Positions 47,708-58,095 of a stretch of DNA of 64,000 nt are shown piece by piece. Below the pieces are notes generated by a model. That model made no database searches. It saw only the letters and a list, made by a program, of their open reading frames with translations, and was not told the origin of the DNA. Every line of letters starts with the position of its first letter. Position 1 is the stretch's first letter. Origin of the DNA: Aquamicrobium lusatiense. GTDB taxonomy: Bacteria > Pseudomonadota > Alphaproteobacteria > Rhizobiales > Rhizobiaceae. The stretch is taken from the NCBI RefSeq assembly GCF_014201615.1, contig NZ_JACHEU010000001.1, positions 2,747,631 through 2,811,630 of the forward strand, given 5' to 3'. Position numbers and translations under genes: made by a program.

Positions 47708-47744
47708 AAAGGCCGGCGATGATCATCGCCGGCCTTTCGTTTTT
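47708..47744. terminator. Bidirectional intrinsic terminator between BA14K gene and ilvC
   Basis: A perfectly self-complementary 30-bp sequence (AAAGGCCGGCGATG and its complement meeting at TGATCA) spans 47708-47737. It is followed by CGTTTTT on the plus strand and preceded by an A-run that gives U's on the minus strand. It serves both convergent genes. Confidence 0.9.
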
Positions 47745-47758
47745 CCGGTGCGGTAAAC

Positions 47759-48820
<1,062 letters not shown>

Positions 48821-49471
48821 TTAGTTGGCCTGTTGACCCTTCCCGGCCCCGTGCAGGGCAAGAAACTGTTTGGTGGCGCGCGCCGCGTCTTCCTCGATCG
48901 CCGCCTCCGTCATGCCCGGCCAGTCGCCGAGCAGAAGCCGGATCTGCACATCGCGCGCGACCAGCCCGAAAAACGTCCTGAACGCGGTTTCCGCATCCTC
49001 GAACACAAGAAGCCCGGCCCGCTTGCCGGCGTCGAGCACCGGCTTCAGCCGCGCGGCAAGCGCGAAACGGCCGTTCTGCAGCACGATCTCGCCAAGCTTG
49101 TCGCGGCCTGAGCCTGCATGGCTGATCGCAACCCGGTTGAGCGCCACGGAAGTATCGCTCGAAATCACCTTCAGCCAGTCGCGCGCATAGCTTTCCAGGC
49201 TTTCGGTGAGCGACACCAGGTCCGGCCTGCCCTGATCGACGGGCACCACGCGCACCTTGGAAGCCTGCCAGCGCACGGTCGCGGTGAGCAGCCCGTCGCG
49301 GTCGCCGAACCATTTGTAGAGGCTTTCCTTGGAGCATCTCGCCCGGCGCGCCACGGCAGCCATGGTGAGATTGTCGCCGTCTTCGACCAGCAGGCGCAGA
49401 GCCGCATCCAGAATGTCTTTCTGACGCTCCGTGAGCTTCTGCACTTCCTCCTGTTCGTACGCCTGAACCAC
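48821..49471 (-). CDS. TetR/AcrR family transcriptional regulator
   Basis: 216 residues. The N-terminal helix-turn-helix is clear: RQKDILDAALRLLVEDG, LTMAAVARRARCSKESLYKWFGDRDGLL (about residues 15-62). The helical C-terminal domain contains DVQIRLLLGD and is of the AefR-like, C-terminal ligand-binding type. It is upstream of and collinear with ilvC (42-nt gap), so both may be in one transcript. A palindrome 84 nt upstream of its start may be its own operator. Confidence 0.9.
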   Translation of the reverse strand: MVQAYEQEEVQKLTERQKDILDAALRLLVEDGDNLTMAAVARRARCSKESLYKWFGDRDGLLTATVRWQASKVRVVPVDQGRPDLVSLTESLESYARDWLKVISSDTSVALNRVAISHAGSGRDKLGEIVLQNGRFALAARLKPVLDAGKRAGLLVFEDAETAFRTFFGLVARDVQIRLLLGDWPGMTEAAIEEDAARATKQFLALHGAGKGQQAN

Positions 49472-49806
49472 GTTGTCGTCCGCTCATCGCTTGGCAGCAA
49501 AAGCCCTGCCCGCGCCCTTCCCCCAATCGGCCGGCCGCATCTTCAGATGCCGTACCGTACGTTACGGTTCCTGCTATGCCCGATCACCATCGGGAAGACA
49601 AGAGGGTCTTTTCACGCAGGGCTGATCTTTTGAAAAAACATCCCTTGGATCATTTGTGCATTTCCCCGAACCCCGGAAACGCTCCAATCTTTTTTCTCGA
49701 TAAAATCCCGGACGCAAAGCCGCCTCGCGCTTTTGCCGGAACTGCCAAAGGTGCCTGAAAAGCCGCACATCAAAGCCGGGATTTCATACGACGGCGGACC
49801 GGCGGC
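49472..49806 (-). promoter_or_regulatory. Intergenic region with a candidate promoter and TetR operator
   Basis: On the minus strand, TTGTCT (49602-49597), a 17-nt spacer and CATAGC (49579-49574) form a plausible promoter. Four bases downstream lies a perfect inverted repeat ACCGTA-CGT-TACGGT at 49555-49569, a size and position typical of a TetR-family operator controlling the TetR gene at 49471. The remainder (49603-49806) holds only short ORFs without support. Confidence 0.45.
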
Positions 49807-51075
49807 TCACTCCGCGATCGTAGCAACAGGCCGCGCCGGCGTTGCTGTGGCCTGATGCCAGTCCGTCTCGCTGAGGCCGATCCTGCGCAGCGGATCGATG
49901 ATGGTCCCCGCCACGAGCGCGGCGAGAATGCGCGGCGACGGCGGAATCTTCGCCGTGGTCGCCACCACGCTGTCACGCATGAAGGGCAGCAGCCAGCCGT
50001 CCGACTGGTAGAACGGCGTGAACACGCGCGACAATGTCTGGAAGCTGCGGATGTGCCAGCGCCGCGTCCGCGCATAGGCGGCGAGCGCATCCTCGATAGT
50101 TGCGTTCTGTTTCAGCGCATGGGCCAGCGCCGCCGCATCGAGAAGCGCCATGTTGGCCCCCTGCCCCAGTTGCGGGCTTGTGGAATGGGCGGCATCGCCG
50201 ATGACGGCCAGCCGCCGCCCTGCCGGAACCGGCAGCGTGTGGTGGCCATAGCGTGCCAGCGAAAGCTGGTCGAAACTGTCTATCTGGTCGACATAGGCAG
50301 CGCATTGCGGCCAGTAGCCGACCACGCGGGCTTTCCAATCCTCAAGGCCCTCGCTCTGAACGCGGGCCGCGTCGTCCGGCTTCAGGCTCCAGAAAAACGC
50401 CGCCATCCGCTCTCCGCCCGGTTCGGCGCGGCCGATGGGCAGCACGCCGATCATCACCCGCGCCCGGTCATAGCGTTGCAGCAGCGCATGTTCGTCGAAC
50501 CCGTCTCCGCGCCAGCCCAGCGACGCCCAGAACGCGCCATAGGCCAGCGGATGCGGCTCGACAGGAACATCGGCATGGCGTCGCAGACGGGAGCGTGTGC
50601 CGCTGGCGTCGATCACCAGATCGAACGATCCGAGCCCGCGCGCCTTGTCATCGATCAGCGTTGCCGCCTCGCCCGCATCGAGGGAATCGATCTCGACGCC
50701 CGTCTCGATGGCGATGCCCTCGCGCAGAACCGCGCGGTAGAGCACGCCGAAGAGTGCGGCGCGATGCACCGCCACCCCGAAGCGGCCGCCCGGCAGGGCC
50801 CGGTAGCGGACATCCAGCACCGTGCGCCCGGAGCGCGCATCCGTGCCGTGCAGCCGGTCGATGCGGCTGCCAAGCGCCATGATGTCGCCCAGCAATCCAA
50901 GGTTGTCCAGAACGGTAAGCCCGGTCGGTTGCAGGATAAGCCCCGAGCCGACCGGAGCCGGATTTTCGAAACGCTCGAATATGGTGATCCTGTGCCCGGC
51001 GCGGTGGAGATAGAGTGCCGCGGCAAGACCGGCCGGTCCCGCGCCTGCAATGGCGATCGATAATTTTGGCTGCAC
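49807..51075 (-). CDS. FAD-dependent aromatic-ring-hydroxylase-like monooxygenase
   Basis: A flavoprotein of the p-hydroxybenzoate hydroxylase fold, about 422 residues from a GTG at 51075; AGGT lies about 6 nt upstream, and a longer start at 51129 is possible. It has an N-terminal dinucleotide-binding AGAGPAGLAAALYLHRAGH, a DG-type segment DLVIDASGTRSRLR, and the second FAD motif AVIGDAAHSTSPQLGQGANMALLDA. A C-terminal amphipathic region (WLLPFMRDSVVATTAKIPPSP) ends it. The substrate is unknown; no aromatic catabolism genes are adjacent. It appears monocistronic. Confidence 0.87.
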   Translation of the reverse strand: MQPKLSIAIAGAGPAGLAAALYLHRAGHRITIFERFENPAPVGSGLILQPTGLTVLDNLGLLGDIMALGSRIDRLHGTDARSGRTVLDVRYRALPGGRFGVAVHRAALFGVLYRAVLREGIAIETGVEIDSLDAGEAATLIDDKARGLGSFDLVIDASGTRSRLRRHADVPVEPHPLAYGAFWASLGWRGDGFDEHALLQRYDRARVMIGVLPIGRAEPGGERMAAFFWSLKPDDAARVQSEGLEDWKARVVGYWPQCAAYVDQIDSFDQLSLARYGHHTLPVPAGRRLAVIGDAAHSTSPQLGQGANMALLDAAALAHALKQNATIEDALAAYARTRRWHIRSFQTLSRVFTPFYQSDGWLLPFMRDSVVATTAKIPPSPRILAALVAGTIIDPLRRIGLSETDWHQATATPARPVATIAE

Positions 51076-51274
51076 GTCAGACCTGCTTTGTCCGGCAATG
51101 CCGTTCCGCACCGTAGTTTGCCGGATCATGCGTCTGCGGTTGCGTCCCCCTCATGCGGGATACAACAAAGCCCTGCACCGCCACAACCATGCCAGAAACG
51201 AAACCAGGCGGCGCATTGCCGCGTCGCCCGGTCGCCCCCGCAAATTGCCTTGCCGGCTGCTGCCGGTCGCAAAC

Positions 51275-51628
51275 CTATTTCACGACGATCGCGACCGTTC
51301 CGGACTGGTAGCGATGGCCTTCCGAGCCGGTCGCGATGGCCGTGCCGTTCACCGCACGCGTCGGCACGCGCTTGCCGCAATCCCGGCTGACGCGGCTCGA
51401 AAGCCCTCCATCCGAGTAGTTCACGATCGAGGATTTCGGCAGCCGGCCCACGATGTCCGCATAGCTCGGCGCACCGGCGCTGCACGAATTGCCCCGGTAA
51501 GCGGTCAGGTGCTTCGTTTCGCCTACCCTCATCTCGACGGTCTTGTCGGCATTGGTCGCAGTGACGCAACCCGACAGCACCAGCCCCGAAAGGATCGACA
51601 TCGCACCAACAACAACAGCGTTTCGCAT
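51275..51628 (-). CDS. Predicted lipoprotein sharing a two-cysteine DGGL domain with the divergent genes
   Basis: 117 residues from the ATG at 51628; GAGGGG lies about 10 nt upstream. It has a lipoprotein signal with LSGC at 18-21, so Cys21 would be lipidated and the rest periplasmic. The mature part contains EMRVGETKHL, Cys49, YSDGGLSSRVS (71-81), Cys84 and PTRAVNG. The same ordered pattern (a VG strand, Cys, DGGL-R, Cys 35 residues later, P-RA) forms the C-terminal domains of the two proteins encoded divergently at 51863 and 52650. I know of no named family for it. It is probably an envelope partner of those proteins. Confidence 0.75.
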   Translation of the reverse strand: MRNAVVVGAMSILSGLVLSGCVTATNADKTVEMRVGETKHLTAYRGNSCSAGAPSYADIVGRLPKSSIVNYSDGGLSSRVSRDCGKRVPTRAVNGTAIATGSEGHRYQSGTVAIVVK

Positions 51629-51862
51629 CTCTGTTAAGCCCCTCTCTGTAACGCCTGAAAACTGATCCACCGGAGCCAGGCAGAACATCGGCGGTGGTCC
51701 TTCCGGCGTGCCAAATCCATTCGCGCCAGCAAATCGAAAAGTCCGCCAATCACCGGAAAATCCGGAAAAACGAGAGCAAACTTGATTGCTATCTCTATGA
51801 ATTGCTTTTTAAATCACCTCTCAGGCAGTGGAGCGGATGCGCACAGCATGCGGGGACAGGGC
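51629..51862. promoter_or_regulatory. Shared divergent control region of the three-gene cluster
   Basis: 234 bp between the lipoprotein gene (minus) and the two membrane-regulator-like genes (plus). It is AT-richer than its surroundings. It contains an inverted repeat CCGGA-AAA-TCCGG at 51753-51765 and a TTGATT at 51782 with a poor -10 about 17 nt later. The repeat is a candidate operator for the encoded HTH-like proteins. ATGs at 51797 and 51848 are in frame with the next gene but less likely starts. Confidence 0.35.
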
Positions 51863-52636
51863 ATGCAGGAACAGGATTGGGGCAAATTCAGCCGATGGCA
51901 CGCATTGCTGGACGCGCTGTGTGACAGAAGCGGCCATATCGACAATTCGGCACTGGCCAGCCAGCTGTGCCACCGTTCCGGCAAATCCGCCCGCGAGGAT
52001 TTCAACGCCGCGGAAAAAAACCTGCGCAACTGGCGGGCCGGTCGGCACCTGCCGCTGCGCCGCAACTTCATGATCCTCGCCGAACTGCTGCGGGTGTCGG
52101 ACAATCCCGAGCTTCTGCAGCGATGGAACCTCCTCTACGCCGCCGCGCGCGGCCGGGAACTTCCGGACACCGGTAACACAGCCGTCGACATCGATGCCGG
52201 CGGGGATGCCCGAACGCGCCCCTCCATCGCCGGGCGGCTGCTCTGGTCAGGAACCGGCATCATTGCCGCCTTGCTGGCCGCTACCGGAATCCGATGGATG
52301 ATGGTCGATCCCTACAGGGATCTGCCGGTCATCGGCTATGATGCACGCGTTGTCATGGTGGTCGGGGAAAGCCGCGTCATCCACGGAGATCGCGGCGACT
52401 GCGACGGTGGCAACGTCCCGGACTGGACCTATACCGCACCGCGCGTTCCCCACAGCTCGCTCGGCGTCTTCACCGACGGCGGTCTCGCGCGCAAGATGAG
52501 CAACTATTGCAACAAGGTCGTGCCGGTCCGGGCAGTGCGCTTCACCGCACGGACGGCAGGCGTCGAGGAAATCCGGCTGCTCGACGATTTCGTCAAGATT
52601 TTCGTCAACGATCCGGCAAACCTCGTGACCAGATGA
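51863..52636 (+). CDS. Predicted membrane-anchored XRE-like protein with periplasmic two-cysteine DGGL domain (copy 1)
   Basis: 257 residues. The start at 51863 is set by gap-free alignment with the next gene's start (MQEQDWGKFSRWHALLDALC versus MGEPDETAFRHWHVLFDELC). The cytoplasmic N-terminal module (1-97) ends LRNWRAGRHLPLRRNFMILAE, which resembles the recognition-helix and following helices of XRE repressors. One transmembrane helix (about 125-147) follows. The C-terminal domain (158-250) has MVVGESRVIHGDRGDC, Cys180, TDGGLARKMSNYC (Cys216) and PVRAVRFTA, shared with the neighbours. The overall plan is like ToxR/CadC one-component sensors, but the domains are different. The function is inferred, not known. 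Confidence 0.75.
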   Translation: MQEQDWGKFSRWHALLDALCDRSGHIDNSALASQLCHRSGKSAREDFNAAEKNLRNWRAGRHLPLRRNFMILAELLRVSDNPELLQRWNLLYAAARGRELPDTGNTAVDIDAGGDARTRPSIAGRLLWSGTGIIAALLAATGIRWMMVDPYRDLPVIGYDARVVMVVGESRVIHGDRGDCDGGNVPDWTYTAPRVPHSSLGVFTDGGLARKMSNYCNKVVPVRAVRFTARTAGVEEIRLLDDFVKIFVNDPANLVTR

Positions 52637-52649
52637 AGCGGAGGGGACA

Positions 52650-53495
52650 ATGGGGGAACCCGACGAAACGGCATTCCGGCACTGGCATGTTCTGTTCGAT
52701 GAACTGTGCAACCGCGCCGGGTATTATGACGACGCGACGCTCGCCAGCGCCTATTGCGCGCTGACCGCCAGCAAGGGCCAGCGGCAGCATGAAACGGCGC
52801 TGCGCAACCTGAACAACTGGCGTTCAGGCCGCCATCTGCCGCGCTCCGGCAATCTGCGCGTGCTGGCGAAGCTGCTCAATGTGGCGGACGATCCACAAAC
52901 GCAGAAGCTCTGGAACCAGCTTTACAGGCAGGCAGGCGAGATGGAAGGCAAGGCCCGTCCCGGCCTGCCGGTGCCGGTGGAGCAATATGCCGTGCCTTCC
53001 CACGCCCCCATGACAGCTCTCACGCGGGTGACGGGCCGGCAAACCGGCATGACAACCCTTTTTGTCCCTGAGAGGCTCGGGCGCAAACGCTTTTCGGCAA
53101 TGCAGGCCGCATTTGGCGGCGCGGTGCTTCTGGCGGTCGGGGCGACCGCAGGCGCACTCGTCACCGCTTCTGGTTGGCGGCCATGGGCTGGTCCGGCCGA
53201 CCATGCGCCGATCATTGCCTTCAATCCCGTCGTGAACATGAAGGTAGGCGACGCGCGCCCGATCTATGCCGAGCGCGGCGATTGCGGAAAGCTACCCCGC
53301 GACTGGCACCTGCTGGCTTCGGACCTGCCGGCACTGCGTACCGGCACATTTTCCGATGGCGGGCTGGCGCGACGCTTCAGCAAGTTCTGCCAGGGCCTCA
53401 CCCCGGCCCGCGCCATTGTCTTCACAGCCTCGGCGCCCGGCATCGAGGAATTCGAGATACAGGGCGATTTCTTCAAGATGACGGTGACGGATTAG
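52650..53495 (+). CDS. Predicted membrane-anchored XRE-like protein with periplasmic two-cysteine DGGL domain (copy 2)
   Basis: 281 residues, starting 13 nt after copy 1 with a strong GGAGGGG Shine-Dalgarno. It has the same architecture: N-terminal module (1-97) with conserved Cys20 and Cys36 and NLNNWRSGRHLPRSGNLRVLA, a longer linker, one transmembrane helix (about 153-176), then the C-terminal domain with MKVGDARPIYAERGDC (Cys212), SDGGLARRFSKFC (Cys247) and PARAIVFTA. The cysteine spacing (35) equals that in the lipoprotein and is within one of copy 1. The tandem arrangement suggests duplication followed by divergence, and possible heterodimers. Confidence 0.75.
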   Translation: MGEPDETAFRHWHVLFDELCNRAGYYDDATLASAYCALTASKGQRQHETALRNLNNWRSGRHLPRSGNLRVLAKLLNVADDPQTQKLWNQLYRQAGEMEGKARPGLPVPVEQYAVPSHAPMTALTRVTGRQTGMTTLFVPERLGRKRFSAMQAAFGGAVLLAVGATAGALVTASGWRPWAGPADHAPIIAFNPVVNMKVGDARPIYAERGDCGKLPRDWHLLASDLPALRTGTFSDGGLARRFSKFCQGLTPARAIVFTASAPGIEEFEIQGDFFKMTVTD

Positions 53496-53512
53496 ATCGA
53501 GACCATCTCGGG

Positions 53513-55432
53513 CTAGATCGCCACCTGCGTGCCGATCTCCACGACGCGCCCGGTCGGAATCTGGAAATATTCCGTCGCATCCGCCGCCGTTCGCGCAAGG
53601 CTGATGAACAGGCGGTCCTGCCACATCGGCATGCCGGAACTGGCCGACGCCTTCAGCGAGCGTCTGGAGAGGAAGAACGAAGTGGTCATGATGTCAAACT
53701 TCCAGCCCTGCTTGCGGCAGGTGGCCAGCGCGCGCGGAATGTTCGGCTGTTCCATGTAGCCGAATGTCAGCGTGATGCGCATGAAGAGGTCGTTGATCGT
53801 TTCCAGCTTCACGCGCTCGCTGTCCGGCACCTTCGGCTGCGGCGCCGTCACCACCGACAGGATGATGTTCCGCTCATGCAGCACCTTGTAGTGCTTGAGG
53901 CTGTGCATCAGCGCGGTCGGGGCGCTGAACGGGTCGCTGGTCAGGAAGATCGCCGTTCCGGGCACCAGCTGGGGCTGTTTCTTCTCCAGATTGCCGGCGA
54001 GGAATTCCAGCGGAATCTCGTTCTTGCGCGTTTTCTCAAATAGCAGACGCGATCCGCGCACCCATGTCACCATCACCACGATGACCATGAAGGCCACCAC
54101 CAGCGAAGCCCAGCCGCCATCCCTCACCTTCATGGCGTTGGTGACGAGGAATCCGAGCTCGATCAGGCCAAAGAGAGCGGTGAGGCTAAGCGCTGCCCAC
54201 AAAGGCCATTTCCAGATGCGGATCATGATGATGCCGAACAGCGTGGTCGTGACCAGCATGACGCCGGTGACCGCGATGCCATAGGCCGAAGCAAGGCCTT
54301 CGGACTCGCGGAAGCCGAGCACCAGCAGCAGCACCACGACGGCCATCAGGAAATTGACCCGCGGCATGTAGATCTGGCCCGACTGGGTTTCGGAGGTGTG
54401 GCGGATCTCCATGCGCGGCAGCATATTGAGCTGAACAGCCTGCCGCGTCAGCGAATAGGCGCCGGTGATCACGGCCTGACTGGCGATGACGGTCGCGGCC
54501 GTCGCCAGCGCCACCATCACATAGAGCAGCCACCCGTCGTTCATCTGGAAGAAAGGATGGCCGACGGCGCCGTCATGCGACAGGACGAAAGCGCCCTGCC
54601 CCAGATAGTTCAGCAGCAGGCACGGAAACACCACCCAAAACCAGGCGAGCACGATCGGCCGGCGGCCGAAATGGCCAAGGTCCGCATAGACGGATTCGGC
54701 ACCCGTGACGGCCAGGAATACGCCCCCGATGATGGCCATCGAAACCGCGGTTTCCTGCCCGATGAAGCGCAGCATGTAGAGCGGATTGAACGCCAGCAGG
54801 ATTTCAGGATCGTGGATGATATGCCGGAGCCCGGCAAAGCCGATCGCCAGAAACCAGATCAGGGTGATGGGCCCGAAAATGGTTGCGACACCGCCGCTGC
54901 CGAAACGCTGGACGGAAAACAATATCAGCAGGATCACGACGGTAAGCGGCACGATGTAGGGGGCAAAGCCCTCGCCGATGATGGTCAGCCCTTCCGTGGC
55001 CGACAACACCGAGATCGCGGGTGTTATCACCGCGTCGCCGTAGAAAAGTGCTGCTCCCAGCATGCCGATGCCGAGGATCAGGGCCGGCCTTTTGGGAAAG
55101 GCCGAGCGGCTGAGCGCCATCAGGGAAAGCGTTCCGCCCTCGCCCTTGTTGTCGGCGCGCAGCACGAACATCATGTACTTGACCGCCACCACGATGGTGA
55201 GCACCCAGATGATGAGGGACAGCACACCAAGAATATCGTGGCGCACGGCGCCCTCCGATCCGGATGCGGCGCCGAGCGCAACGCGAAAGGCATAGATCGG
55301 GCTGGTGCCGATGTCGCCATAGACGACGCCGAGCGCGGCGAGCATCATGAGCGGCGTGCTTTGGGGCTTGTGTTCGGGTTGGTCTGCCGGTGCGGCGGAC
55401 CCGACCTCGCTACCGGGATCGGCAACGGCCAT
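53513..55432 (-). CDS. kup: Potassium uptake protein Kup
   Basis: A KUP/HAK/KT-family K+/H+ symporter of 639 residues. After a polar N-terminus the first helix carries [18 protein letters not shown], the family signature; about 12 helices fill residues 30-450, followed by a soluble C-terminal domain of about 180 residues. Other conserved segments are [13 protein letters not shown] and [23 protein letters not shown] lies about 8 nt before the ATG. It is convergent with the gene ending at 53495. Confidence 0.96.
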   Translation of the reverse strand: MAVADPGSEVGSAAPADQPEHKPQSTPLMMLAALGVVYGDIGTSPIYAFRVALGAASGSEGAVRHDILGVLSLIIWVLTIVVAVKYMMFVLRADNKGEGGTLSLMALSRSAFPKRPALILGIGMLGAALFYGDAVITPAISVLSATEGLTIIGEGFAPYIVPLTVVILLILFSVQRFGSGGVATIFGPITLIWFLAIGFAGLRHIIHDPEILLAFNPLYMLRFIGQETAVSMAIIGGVFLAVTGAESVYADLGHFGRRPIVLAWFWVVFPCLLLNYLGQGAFVLSHDGAVGHPFFQMNDGWLLYVMVALATAATVIASQAVITGAYSLTRQAVQLNMLPRMEIRHTSETQSGQIYMPRVNFLMAVVVLLLVLGFRESEGLASAYGIAVTGVMLVTTTLFGIIMIRIWKWPLWAALSLTALFGLIELGFLVTNAMKVRDGGWASLVVAFMVIVVMVTWVRGSRLLFEKTRKNEIPLEFLAGNLEKKQPQLVPGTAIFLTSDPFSAPTALMHSLKHYKVLHERNIILSVVTAPQPKVPDSERVKLETINDLFMRITLTFGYMEQPNIPRALATCRKQGWKFDIMTTSFFLSRRSLKASASSGMPMWQDRLFISLARTAADATEYFQIPTGRVVEIGTQVAI

Positions 55433-55527
55433 GGAAAGAACTCCGTTAAGCGCGCGGTGCTCTACTCTCGGCGCGGCGCAATATCAAGTCCCCGTCGTCC
55501 GCTCGCCATCCTGGCTGCCGCACAGGG

Positions 55528-56271
55528 TCACGGCCAGCCGCAGGCTTTCAGGAACCGCCTGACCGTGGCGGCCATTCCAAATTCCAGCGCATCGGCGGTC
55601 AGCCCATGCCCGATGGAAACTTCCGCAAGCCGGGGAATGCGTTTCACCAGAGCCGGCAGATTGGCGACAACGAGATCGTGGCCGGCATTCACGTCGAGCC
55701 CCAGCGCAAAGGCTGCATCGGCGGCTTTTCCAAGCTTTTCCAGCTCGGCGGCCATCCGGTCCGGGTCGGAATGATAGCTCGCATAGGGGCCGGTGTAGAA
55801 TTCCACGCGGTCGGCACCGGTATCGCGCGCCGCCGAAAGGCCTTCCGTCTCTGGATTCGCAAACAGGGATACCCTTGCCCCTTCCCTCTTCAGCCGCCGT
55901 ACGATCGGTGTGAGGAACGCGGAGTGCTCGATGAAGTTCCAGCCATGGTCCGAGGTGGCCTGTGCCGGGTCATCAGGCACGAGCGTCACCTGCTCCGGCT
56001 GATTCTTTTCGACGAGCTGCAGGAAATCCTCGTTCGGATAGCCTTCTATGTTAAACTCTGCCTGCGGGAACTCGTCATCGATCAGGGCGCGTAGCTCCGG
56101 AAGATCGGAGTTGCGGGTATGTCTCTGGTCGGGACGCGGATGTACGGTCAGTCCGTGGGCACCGGCGGCCAGCGCGATCCGTCCGAGCCCGGTCACGCTC
56201 GGCCATGGCAGATCGCGCCTGTTGCGCAGCATGGCGACCGCGTTGAGATTGACCGACAGCTTGACCGGCAT
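55528..56271 (-). CDS. pdxJ: Pyridoxine 5'-phosphate synthase
   Basis: The last step of DXP-dependent vitamin B6 synthesis: condenses 1-deoxyxylulose 5-phosphate with 3-amino-2-oxopropyl phosphate. A TIM-barrel protein of 247 residues. Conserved segments are [42 protein letters not shown], and [14 protein letters not shown] with [19 protein letters not shown] precedes the ATG. It has no B6 gene neighbours here. Confidence 0.96.
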   Translation of the reverse strand: MPVKLSVNLNAVAMLRNRRDLPWPSVTGLGRIALAAGAHGLTVHPRPDQRHTRNSDLPELRALIDDEFPQAEFNIEGYPNEDFLQLVEKNQPEQVTLVPDDPAQATSDHGWNFIEHSAFLTPIVRRLKREGARVSLFANPETEGLSAARDTGADRVEFYTGPYASYHSDPDRMAAELEKLGKAADAAFALGLDVNAGHDLVVANLPALVKRIPRLAEVSIGHGLTADALEFGMAATVRRFLKACGWP

Positions 56272-56375
56272 TGCGACCTCCCGAGCAGATGTGCCGGCAT
56301 CTATAGCCGCTTTGCAGGGAACAGACAGCGGATTTGTGTGTTCCAGAAGACAAACGCGTTCCGGAGGGAGAATGG

Positions 56376-56774
56376 ATGAATTATCTTGAAGCCGTGCCTG
56401 CCATCCGCCGCATCGACAGCAACAGGAATGATCTGTTTGCGATCGACATCGTCGGAGAGGTGAATTCGGCCGATGCGGAGAACCTTTACGGCCTGCTTGA
56501 GGCTGCCTGCGCGCTGCATCCGCGCATCGACATGCTGGTGCGTCTGACCGACTTCGACACCGCCGACTGGTCGGAAACCTCTCCGCAGACGATCGAGCAG
56601 GGCCGGCAGATGGCGCTGGCCAATGTCAGGCGCTGCGCCAGCGTCGGCGGGCCGGACTGGACCAGACGCATCCGCGCAGAACTGCAGCCCGAGCAGGAGC
56701 TCAGGTATTTTCCGGCCGAACGCGAGGCGGAAGCATGGGAGTGGCTGGGCGCGAAACCAAGGAAGAGCACCTGA
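56376..56774 (+). CDS. SpoIIAA-like (STAS-fold) protein
   Basis: 132 residues from the ATG at 56376, preceded by GGAGGGAG; an ATG at 56372 is in another frame. The pattern [25 protein letters not shown], then [16 protein letters not shown], matches the SpoIIAA-like/DUF3478 family of small alphaproteobacterial proteins with a STAS-type fold and an amphipathic C-terminal helix. The function is unknown. It is divergent from pdxJ. Confidence 0.75.
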   Translation: MNYLEAVPAIRRIDSNRNDLFAIDIVGEVNSADAENLYGLLEAACALHPRIDMLVRLTDFDTADWSETSPQTIEQGRQMALANVRRCASVGGPDWTRRIRAELQPEQELRYFPAEREAEAWEWLGAKPRKST

Positions 56775-56904
56775 AACGCGCTGCGCCCGCACGTAATGCA
56801 ACGCCCGCACGAAATCGGGCGACGTAATTCATGCCCGGTTTTCAGACGTGCCGCTTCCCCGAAAATGGCCCGCTTTCAAAGCGGTTCGCTTCGGAGCCAT
56901 GCGC

Positions 56905-58032
56905 TTACCTCACGATCGTGAGCCTATCGGCTGCACGCGTGATGGCCGTGTAGAGCCAGCGCTCCCGCGTGTCCTTGAACGCCCAGCTTTCGTCGAACAG
57001 CACCACGTCGTTCCATTGCGAGCCCTGCGCCTTGTGAACGGTGAGCGCGTAGCCGTAGTCGAAATCGTCGAAGCGCCGCTTCTGCTGCCACGGAATCTCG
57101 GCCTCGGCATCCTCGAATGCGGCCTTGAGCAGCTTGATTTTGGCCACGCCACGGTCCGGGTCATCCTCTTCCGGTGAAACCAGAAGGTTGATGCCCGGCT
57201 TCACCGTTTCGCGCGAAGCGGTCATCACCTTCCACAGAGAGCCGTTGAGCAGCCCCTTGGCCGGATCGTTGCGCAGGCACACAAGCTTGTCGCCGGCCTG
57301 CGGATAGTCGGCGGTGAAGCCCTTCAGTTCGCGCAGCCTGCGGTTGTAGCGGCGGCGGGTGCGATTGGTGCCGACCAGAACCTGATCGGCGTCGAGGACC
57401 AGATCCTGCGTCACCTCGTCCTTGCCGATCACCCGCGCCCCACCATAGTCGCCATAGGCGAGATCCCGCCCCTCGCGCACATCGAGCGCCATGCGAATGA
57501 TGGGATTGTCGCGCGCCTGCCGGTGGATTTCGGTCAGCAGGAAATCGGGTTCCTGCTCGGTGAAGAAGCCGCCGCCGGAAATCGGCGGCAACTGGCCTGG
57601 ATCGCCCAGAACGAGGATCGGTGTGCCAAAACTCAGAAGGTCGCGGCCAAGCTGCTCGTCCACCATCGAGCATTCGTCGATGACCACCAGCGCCGCCTTG
57701 GCGATTGGGCTCTGGCGGTTGAGCGAGAAGGTCGGCGACATGGAGGTCTTGCCGGTCGTCTCGTCCTCGACCGCTTCCTCGCCACGCGGACGATAGATCA
57801 GCGAATGGATGGTGCGGGCATTCGTTGCCCCCTTGGAGCGCAGAACCTGCGCAGCCTTGCCGGTGAAGGCGGCGAACTGCACCTGCCCGTCGACATGCTC
57901 TGCGAAATAGCGCGCCAGCGTCGTCTTGCCCGTTCCGGCATAGCCGAAGAGGCGGAAAAGCTGCGGCCGGCCAGCCTTGAGCCATGTGGCGACTGCCCTG
58001 AGCGCCTCGTCCTGCTGCGGTGAAAATTGCAT
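56905..58032 (-). CDS. RecD/Dda-like ATP-dependent DNA helicase
   Basis: A 375-residue superfamily 1B helicase with motif I FGYAGTGKTTLA (about 29-40), motif Ia FAAFTGKAAQVL, motif II VVIDECSMVDE, motif III VLGDPGQLPP, motif IV-like TNRTRRRYNRRLR and the C-terminal UvrD-like motif ALTVHKAQGSQWNDVV with YTAITRAADRL. No nuclease domain is present. The compact size is like phage T4 Dda and small bacterial RecD-like proteins. It is likely a 5'-3' helicase in repair or replication restart. It is encoded alone, 63 nt downstream of the lysE gene on the same strand. Confidence 0.88.
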   Translation of the reverse strand: MQFSPQQDEALRAVATWLKAGRPQLFRLFGYAGTGKTTLARYFAEHVDGQVQFAAFTGKAAQVLRSKGATNARTIHSLIYRPRGEEAVEDETTGKTSMSPTFSLNRQSPIAKAALVVIDECSMVDEQLGRDLLSFGTPILVLGDPGQLPPISGGGFFTEQEPDFLLTEIHRQARDNPIIRMALDVREGRDLAYGDYGGARVIGKDEVTQDLVLDADQVLVGTNRTRRRYNRRLRELKGFTADYPQAGDKLVCLRNDPAKGLLNGSLWKVMTASRETVKPGINLLVSPEEDDPDRGVAKIKLLKAAFEDAEAEIPWQQKRRFDDFDYGYALTVHKAQGSQWNDVVLFDESWAFKDTRERWLYTAITRAADRLTIVR

Positions 58033-58095
58033 GAGATGGTCAGACCCGATTCGCTCGGGCGGAGCAAGCTCGATGCGCTGCCGATGCCCGGCCGG

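Noticed and set aside
49576..49758. Plus-strand 60-codon ORF between the TetR and monooxygenase genes
   Set aside because: It starts within the candidate TetR promoter region and shows no protein-like features or Shine-Dalgarno sequence.
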